A stretch of DNA of 64,000 nt. It comes from Candidatus Mnemosynella biddleae (lineage in GTDB: Archaea; Halobacteriota; Archaeoglobi; Mnemosynellales; Mnemosynellaceae). Position 1 is the first letter of the stretch. Each line of letters begins with the position of its first letter. Location of the stretch: contig MTMI02000009.1 of NCBI GenBank assembly GCA_002011165.2, positions 171,753 through 235,752 of the forward strand, written 5' to 3'. The notes beneath the pieces were generated by a model that saw nothing but the letters and a program-made list of their open reading frames with translations, had not been told where the DNA came from and searched no databases. Positions 60,741 to 64,000 of this stretch are shown here, in pieces. The translations under genes were made by a program, and so were the position numbers.

Positions 60741-61357
60741 ATTTAATTTGTCTGACATTCATAACATATTAAGTTTTTCTATAAATTACATCCTAAGAAA
60801 TATTCATATTCATGAGCATAGTTTTTATTTGATTTTTTGAGGGCATTTCCCACATACTCCCTCGAGGAGGATCCTGAAAATAGTATTAAAAAACGTTCCG
60901 AGAATAGTCTCTGATATTATATACAAGGCTGAAAAAACACATCCCCGCTGAGTGTTTTTAATAAATCTCTCTGAAATCTGATTAACTTAATAAACTCTTT
61001 TAAACTGCCTGATTCTGTGGTGTAACCGCCGATCGATGGTATACTCAGATCGTCGATAAATTCCCACGATTGGAGTGAAAATTTGTTTTGATATCCAGCT
61101 CTCTGAAAGATGAGTGACCGAGGGATACCGTGGAAAATAAACAGTTATTCACCACAGTCGTGGAAAAATCATGAGACCCGTTTCCGAGGGCTTTTTTAGT
61201 ATGTTACCCCTAGGGGTAAATACGTTAAAATGCCATTAAAACTGGGGGGGTGTGGTATGTTTGTATATGAAGAAATTTGTTTCTTGGGATGAGATACGTA
61301 TGAATATGATGCAAACTGAATGATATATATACTCCTCAGGGAGCTCGAGTGTTGACG
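60741..61357. other. non-coding, repeat-bearing region of the element
   Basis: About 600 bases without a long open frame. It contains CGTGGAAAA twice in direct orientation (61129-61137, 61159-61167), GATCG-type inverted elements around 61030, the palindrome at 61204, and a TATA-like TGATATATATACT at 61321. It separates rightward genes from the leftward operon and could hold the element's replication origin or control region. Function inferred only from layout. Confidence 0.45.
61204..61219. promoter_or_regulatory. 16-bp perfect palindrome, operator candidate
   Basis: TTACCCCTAGGGGTAA is an exact palindrome. It lies just before a run TACGTTAAAA and about 140 bases before the 38-codon gene at 61358. 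Such short symmetric sites commonly bind small dimeric regulators. Confidence 0.5.
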
Positions 61358-61474
61358 ATGACTGAGGCCACGTTCAAATACGCCCCACGGGTGAGAAGGC
61401 CTGAAAAGAAGAAGGAATACAAAAAAATGATGGAAAGGCTTGGATTCGGTCTCACGTTCCCAAGGAAAAAATAA
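61358..61474 (+). CDS. short, highly basic protein of unknown function
   Basis: A 38-residue frame (MTEATFKYAPRVRRPEKKK then EYKKMMERLGFGLTFPRKK) with 12 Lys/Arg. A TATA-like TATATATAC sits about 30 bases before the ATG, consistent with a leaderless or short-leader transcript, and GGGAG lies about 18 bases upstream. It is convergent with the ATPase gene 26 bases on. Too short to classify; a DNA-binding role is only a guess from charge. Confidence 0.5.
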   Translation: MTEATFKYAPRVRRPEKKKEYKKMMERLGFGLTFPRKK

Positions 61475-61500
61475 AACTTCAAAGAATTTAAAGTTTTCAG

Positions 61501-62430
61501 TTAACTTTTTCTCAATGTGAAAATTTTCAACTCGTACTTTGGTTTCTTGTGAGGTGAGACGCTACACGTCCCGAAGGTTCCGTTCTCAATGATGAACTCA
61601 CCTGTGTTAAGCCGAAGTGGGAGAGAGGGTTTTACGATACTTCTTTCCGGGACCTTTGCATTTTTCATGTAAATGAAGAACTGAATCTTAGACCGAATTC
61701 GATGATCGATGTCGCTTAGAGAATGAGTGCTCATGATTAAGCTCACTTTCGATTTCCTGAGGTCTTTAATACTGTCCTTCACCCACTCCTGAAGTCTCCA
61801 CCTTATTCCTTTGGGGTTCTCAGGAAAGACGTCATCACACTCGTCTATGATTATCACATACCACAGGCTATCCATTCTCCTAATAAGGAGGTAAAAGAGC
61901 TCGAACCAGAATAGCGAGCCCTCTTGTGGTTCGTTCTTTACCCTCTCTGAGATTTTCATTCCAAGAGTCTTCCTCACAACATCCAGAAGATTCAGCTCCT
62001 CATCAAAGTAGAACACGCTTGGTTCATAAACAACGTTGATTTTATCTTTATCGAGCTTCTGGAAAAGATCTCTTGGAGATGAATAGCTCTTAACGTCCAG
62101 ATCGGTAACTCGATACGCCCCGTCACCAATCACGTAAACAGGCATGAGTTTGTCCTCTTCGTGATGCCAGAAAACACATTTCTCTTTCCAATCAGGAATC
62201 CAGTGAATTTGTTCGATCTCTCTACCTCTCCAGATTGTGATCGTCCCCTGGTCATGTAGAATCTCCATGAGCCTTCTTAAAAGCGTGGTCTTACCACAGC
62301 CTTGCTCTCCTGTGACTAAGCAAATCCTCCCCCCTCGATTCTCGTCATTCGTGATTAAGTTTTCCCAGAGTTCTCGTGCAAACTTCACGGAATAGGGTTC
62401 ATCCATAATCGCGTGGTCTTCAATAACCAT
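61501..62430 (-). CDS. element-encoded P-loop ATPase
   Basis: A 309-residue AAA-like ATPase. Walker A is TGEQGCGKTTLLRRL near residue 41, Walker B is YVIIIDECDDVF near residue 195, followed by a sensor-like LIMSTHS. There is no obvious helix-turn-helix. Start ATG 62430 is preferred: it follows AAGGAGGTGGTG at the right distance. An upstream in-frame ATG lies in that site. The role could be replication initiation, packaging or partition; not resolvable from sequence. Confidence 0.75.
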   Translation of the reverse strand: MVIEDHAIMDEPYSVKFARELWENLITNDENRGGRICLVTGEQGCGKTTLLRRLMEILHDQGTITIWRGREIEQIHWIPDWKEKCVFWHHEEDKLMPVYVIGDGAYRVTDLDVKSYSSPRDLFQKLDKDKINVVYEPSVFYFDEELNLLDVVRKTLGMKISERVKNEPQEGSLFWFELFYLLIRRMDSLWYVIIIDECDDVFPENPKGIRWRLQEWVKDSIKDLRKSKVSLIMSTHSLSDIDHRIRSKIQFFIYMKNAKVPERSIVKPSLPLRLNTGEFIIENGTFGTCSVSPHKKPKYELKIFTLRKS

Positions 62431-62432
62431 TT

Positions 62433-62454
62433 TCACCACCTCCTTTTCAGTCAA
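62433..62454 (-). repeat. 22-bp repeated ribosome-binding module, copy 1
   Basis: The same 22-base sequence (plus strand starts TCACCACCTCCTTTTCAGTC) also occurs at 63364-63385. On the minus strand it reads TTGACTGAAAAGGAGGTGG and then TGA. In copy 1 the recombinase stop TGA is within it; in copy 2 the zinc-ribbon gene ends in a different frame of it. It supplies a near-perfect Shine-Dalgarno to the next gene. Confidence 0.7.
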
Positions 62455-63037
62455 TCATCTTGTTCAACTCTCTCGCTCTTTCCTTCTGGGTATATTTCAT
62501 GAGCATCTTTATATCTGCATGTCCCACGATGTCTGAGACTATGGGCGGGGAGAGCCCCTCTTCAAGGAGTTGAGTTATTCTCGCATATCTCAAAGCGTGC
62601 GTGTTGATCTTGTGTTTCGATGCCCACCGCTTGACTCGGAGGGTGAGCGTCTCAGGTGAAACATTTTTGAGATCAACCATGAAGATCTTCCTCCAGCTTT
62701 CGTGAATTTCTCCGGGGATTATAATACTCCTGAGTTCTTCAGAACCCTTCCTCTTCTTCCTCACCCTAACCCAGACTTCTCTTTCACCCGTCTTCACCCA
62801 TTCGAGGAACGCCTCAACGGTCTCGCTAATCCTCGAGCCGTTCCTGAGTTGAATCAGAAGAATGGTGAAATACATTAATCTCTTCCACTCAGTATCTGAC
62901 TCCGCACACTTAGAATGATTCAGAGCCTCGAGAAGAAGTTCTTTAATCTCACTGTAATTAATCCCAGAATCCCACGACCCCACTCGTTTAACTCTCCCCG
63001 CGGTCAGTTTCGAGAGTCTCTCTTCGAACTCTTTCAT
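62447..63037 (-). CDS. small tyrosine recombinase
   Basis: A 196-residue site-specific recombinase with the catalytic domain. The first Arg is in LRNGSRISETVEAFL, then NTHALRYARITQLLEEGLS and VGHADIKMLMKYTQ, giving the R, H-x2-R, H and Tyr set. It lacks the DNA-binding N-terminal domain of the larger integrase. ATG 63037 is favoured by AAAAGGAGGTGG upstream. It belongs to the leftward operon and is a second recombinase in the element; unrelated in sequence to the SSV-type enzyme. Confidence 0.8.
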   Translation of the reverse strand: MKEFEERLSKLTAGRVKRVGSWDSGINYSEIKELLLEALNHSKCAESDTEWKRLMYFTILLIQLRNGSRISETVEAFLEWVKTGEREVWVRVRKKRKGSEELRSIIIPGEIHESWRKIFMVDLKNVSPETLTLRVKRWASKHKINTHALRYARITQLLEEGLSPPIVSDIVGHADIKMLMKYTQKERARELNKMID

Positions 63038-63045
63038 TCTCACTA

Positions 63046-63183
63046 CTACCACCTCCTTTTAAAAAGTTCACAATATACTCTATTCTGTCCCCATTTTTTG
63101 CACTCAATCTCCGGTCTCTGCCGAACCTCGCGCGCGTGTTTTAATTTATAGATATGCTGGGGAGAGGGGGATAGATAGTTCAT
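63046..63183 (-). CDS. 45-residue protein in the coupled operon
   Basis: A short frame from ATG 63183 with TAAGGAGGTGAGAATAAA immediately before it. It reads MNYLSPSPQHIYKLKHAREV and then RQRPEIECKKWGQNRVYCEL, with two cysteines. Its own end (AGG AGG TGG TAG) forms the ribosome-binding site for the recombinase gene. Function unknown, but the translation signals are strong. Confidence 0.6.
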   Translation of the reverse strand: MNYLSPSPQHIYKLKHAREVRQRPEIECKKWGQNRVYCELFKRRW

Positions 63184-63190
63184 TTTATTC

Positions 63191-63358
63191 TCACCTCCTT
63201 ATAAGGAGACGGAATTCCTCGATTTCTTTCCCGCAGTAGTATCTCCCTCCCCGTTCGTGGAGGAAAACACACTCGCCGAATTTGACTCCACAGTATTTTT
63301 CACAGTCACGCGGGCGAAGTGCCTTTTTTAAAACTCTTCGCGGTTCCTTTATTTTCAT
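63191..63358 (-). CDS. 55-residue Cys-rich protein
   Basis: A small basic protein beginning MKIKEPRRVLKKALRPRD with cysteines in CEKYCGVKFGEC and RGGRYYCGKE, probably one zinc site. ATG 63358 follows GGAGGTGGTGATGAAC; upstream in-frame codons are not used. It ends AGG AGG TGA, where the stop is embedded in the ribosome-binding site of the 45-residue gene. Function unknown. Confidence 0.65.
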   Translation of the reverse strand: MKIKEPRRVLKKALRPRDCEKYCGVKFGECVFLHERGGRYYCGKEIEEFRLLIRR

Positions 63359-63363
63359 GTTCA

Positions 63364-63385
63364 TCACCACCTCCTTTTCAGTCAA
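63364..63385 (-). repeat. 22-bp repeated ribosome-binding module, copy 2
   Basis: Identical to 62433-62454. It lies between the zinc-ribbon protein at 63382 and the Cys-rich protein at 63358 and carries the Shine-Dalgarno of the latter. Confidence 0.7.
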
Positions 63386-63585
63386 GGAAATGGGACTTTG
63401 ATCACCCTCTCCGTGTCTCCAGCTTTTTCGACGATCACACAGGCTTTGCTGTGAAACTCGAACACTTTTCCACAGACAGCACACTCGTAAGTCATGATAT
63501 CATCACTATACCTCGTGAGGGAGGCACGCCCACGACATGAGCACCCACAGTAGAGAGGAACGAGCTTTTTAATCCGAGCTGTCAT
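63382..63585 (-). CDS. 67-residue zinc-ribbon protein
   Basis: A small protein starting MTARIKKLVPLYCGCSCRGR, with CGC-x-C near residue 13 and ECAVCGKVFEFHSKAC later, enough for a zinc ribbon. ATG 63585 is preceded by AAGGAGGTGGTGCAGAA. Element proteins of this kind often bind DNA. It overlaps the nuclease-like gene upstream by 4 bases. Confidence 0.7.
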   Translation of the reverse strand: MTARIKKLVPLYCGCSCRGRASLTRYSDDIMTYECAVCGKVFEFHSKACVIVEKAGDTERVIKVPFP

Positions 63586-64000
63586 TTCTGCACCACCTCC
63601 TTTCGCTCATCCACATATCTTTCCTTCAAGAACTGCTCGAACTGCCACGGTTGAAGTCGGATAAATTCGTATCTATGAAAAACCACCTGTTTTGATCTAA
63701 TTCCATTCGGTGTTATCGTCGGTCTTCTCTCATTGACGTCGATTAGTGTGAGATAGAAATCCGTGTCACCCTGAATGATAAAGAAGAAATCTGTTTTCAG
63801 AGCGGAGGCTATCCGCTTCATCAACACGTATTCATGGGCTGAAAGCCAGAATTTGGAATAACTATCGGCGTTCTGATATCGCTTGAGCTCGGCTATTGCT
63901 TTGATGTCTCTCCCGATTTCGATGACGAGATCAACATCGCAGATGTTGACTTTCTGACCGTTAATCGTTCGAAGTCGTGGAAGTTTTAGGTCGATAGGTT
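63582..64000 (-). CDS. PD-(D/E)XK nuclease-like protein, 5' partial
   Basis: The frame is open leftward from the window edge to 63582, at least 138 residues; the start is beyond the window. Seen: ICDVDLVIEIGRDIKAIAELK with the D and E-x-K arrangement typical of PD-(D/E)XK nucleases, then YVLMKRIASALKTDFFFII. An in-frame ATG at 63827 would omit the active-site region and is unlikely to be the start. Possibly a resolvase or restriction-like nuclease of the element. Confidence 0.6.
   Translation of the reverse strand, partial: PIDLKLPRLRTINGQKVNICDVDLVIEIGRDIKAIAELKRYQNADSYSKFWLSAHEYVLMKRIASALKTDFFFIIQGDTDFYLTLIDVNERRPTITPNGIRSKQVVFHRYEFIRLQPWQFEQFLKERYVDERKEVVQK

Overview
The window reads as a thermophilic archaeon related to the Archaeoglobales (Archaeoglobus, Ferroglobus, Geoglobus). 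Genus is not resolved. The evidence is a TATA-binding protein, aIF5A, ribosomal protein S3Ae, the methanofuran biosynthesis enzyme MfnB, geranylgeranyl reductase, EndoQ, a ThiN-type regulator, HdrA/HdrB/HdrC/HdrD-type redox proteins, an archaeal RNase P RNA, and a CRISPR repeat that, as I recall it, closely resembles the Archaeoglobus fulgidus repeat. Coding DNA is AT-rich and uses many AGA/AGG arginines, while the tRNAs and RNase P RNA are clearly GC-rich, as in thermophiles.

Positions 1-19200 are mostly housekeeping: a GTPBP1-like GTPase running into tRNA-Thr, radical SAM enzymes, the AmrS and AMMECR1 proteins, RNase P RNA, a phosphate transporter with its PhoU-like partner, TBP, a site-2 protease, a TrkA-N/DHH fusion, tRNA-Lys, an old-yellow-enzyme homologue, a cation antiporter and class I fumarase. 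Two decayed genes lie here: a winged-helix regulator at 4437-4687, and a small membrane protein at 5748-6107 interrupted by a TGA and a TAG in an otherwise open frame.

Positions 19375-27452 hold the metabolic centrepiece. Six consecutive genes encode HdrC-like, HdrB-like, fumarate-reductase iron-sulfur, fumarate-reductase flavoprotein, HdrA fused to an MvhD-like domain, and an internally duplicated HdrD-like protein. They are divergent from fumarase. The set suggests a cytoplasmic complex linking fumarate/succinate chemistry to thiol/disulfide and ferredoxin-level electron transfer. An MFS carrier and purE follow. Positions 29210-34439 carry a DUF134, MinD-with-ferredoxin, DtxR, NifX-like, DUF5320 and Mrp cluster with a palindrome at its promoter, which looks like a metal or iron-sulfur handling locus.

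Positions 34545-50488 return to core functions: a LarA-like protein, endonuclease IV, CoA-disulfide reductase-rhodanese, ThiR, RNase HII, TrkA/TrkH, geranylgeranyl reductase coupled to a short ferredoxin, EndoQ, tRNA-Gln, a GvpD/KaiC-like ATPase, a five-repeat CRISPR array without cas genes, aIF5A, agmatinase and S3Ae.

From about 50600 the sequence becomes patchy and mobile. There are relics of a copper P-type ATPase and a RelE-type toxin, then an integrase N-terminal fragment fused to tRNA-Ala, which is the footprint of an SSV-type integration. Glycerate kinase, MfnB, an enolase-superfamily enzyme and a tandem-domain secreted glycosidase follow. From 58588 to the right edge lies an integrated element. 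It has a full-length SSV-type integrase carrying the 3' half of a tRNA-Val, a DUF3800 protein, a structured non-coding stretch, and a leftward operon of small zinc-binding proteins, a second tyrosine recombinase, an ATPase and a PD-(D/E)XK nuclease-like protein. These last genes are linked by repeated, very strong ribosome-binding sites. The element continues beyond the window.
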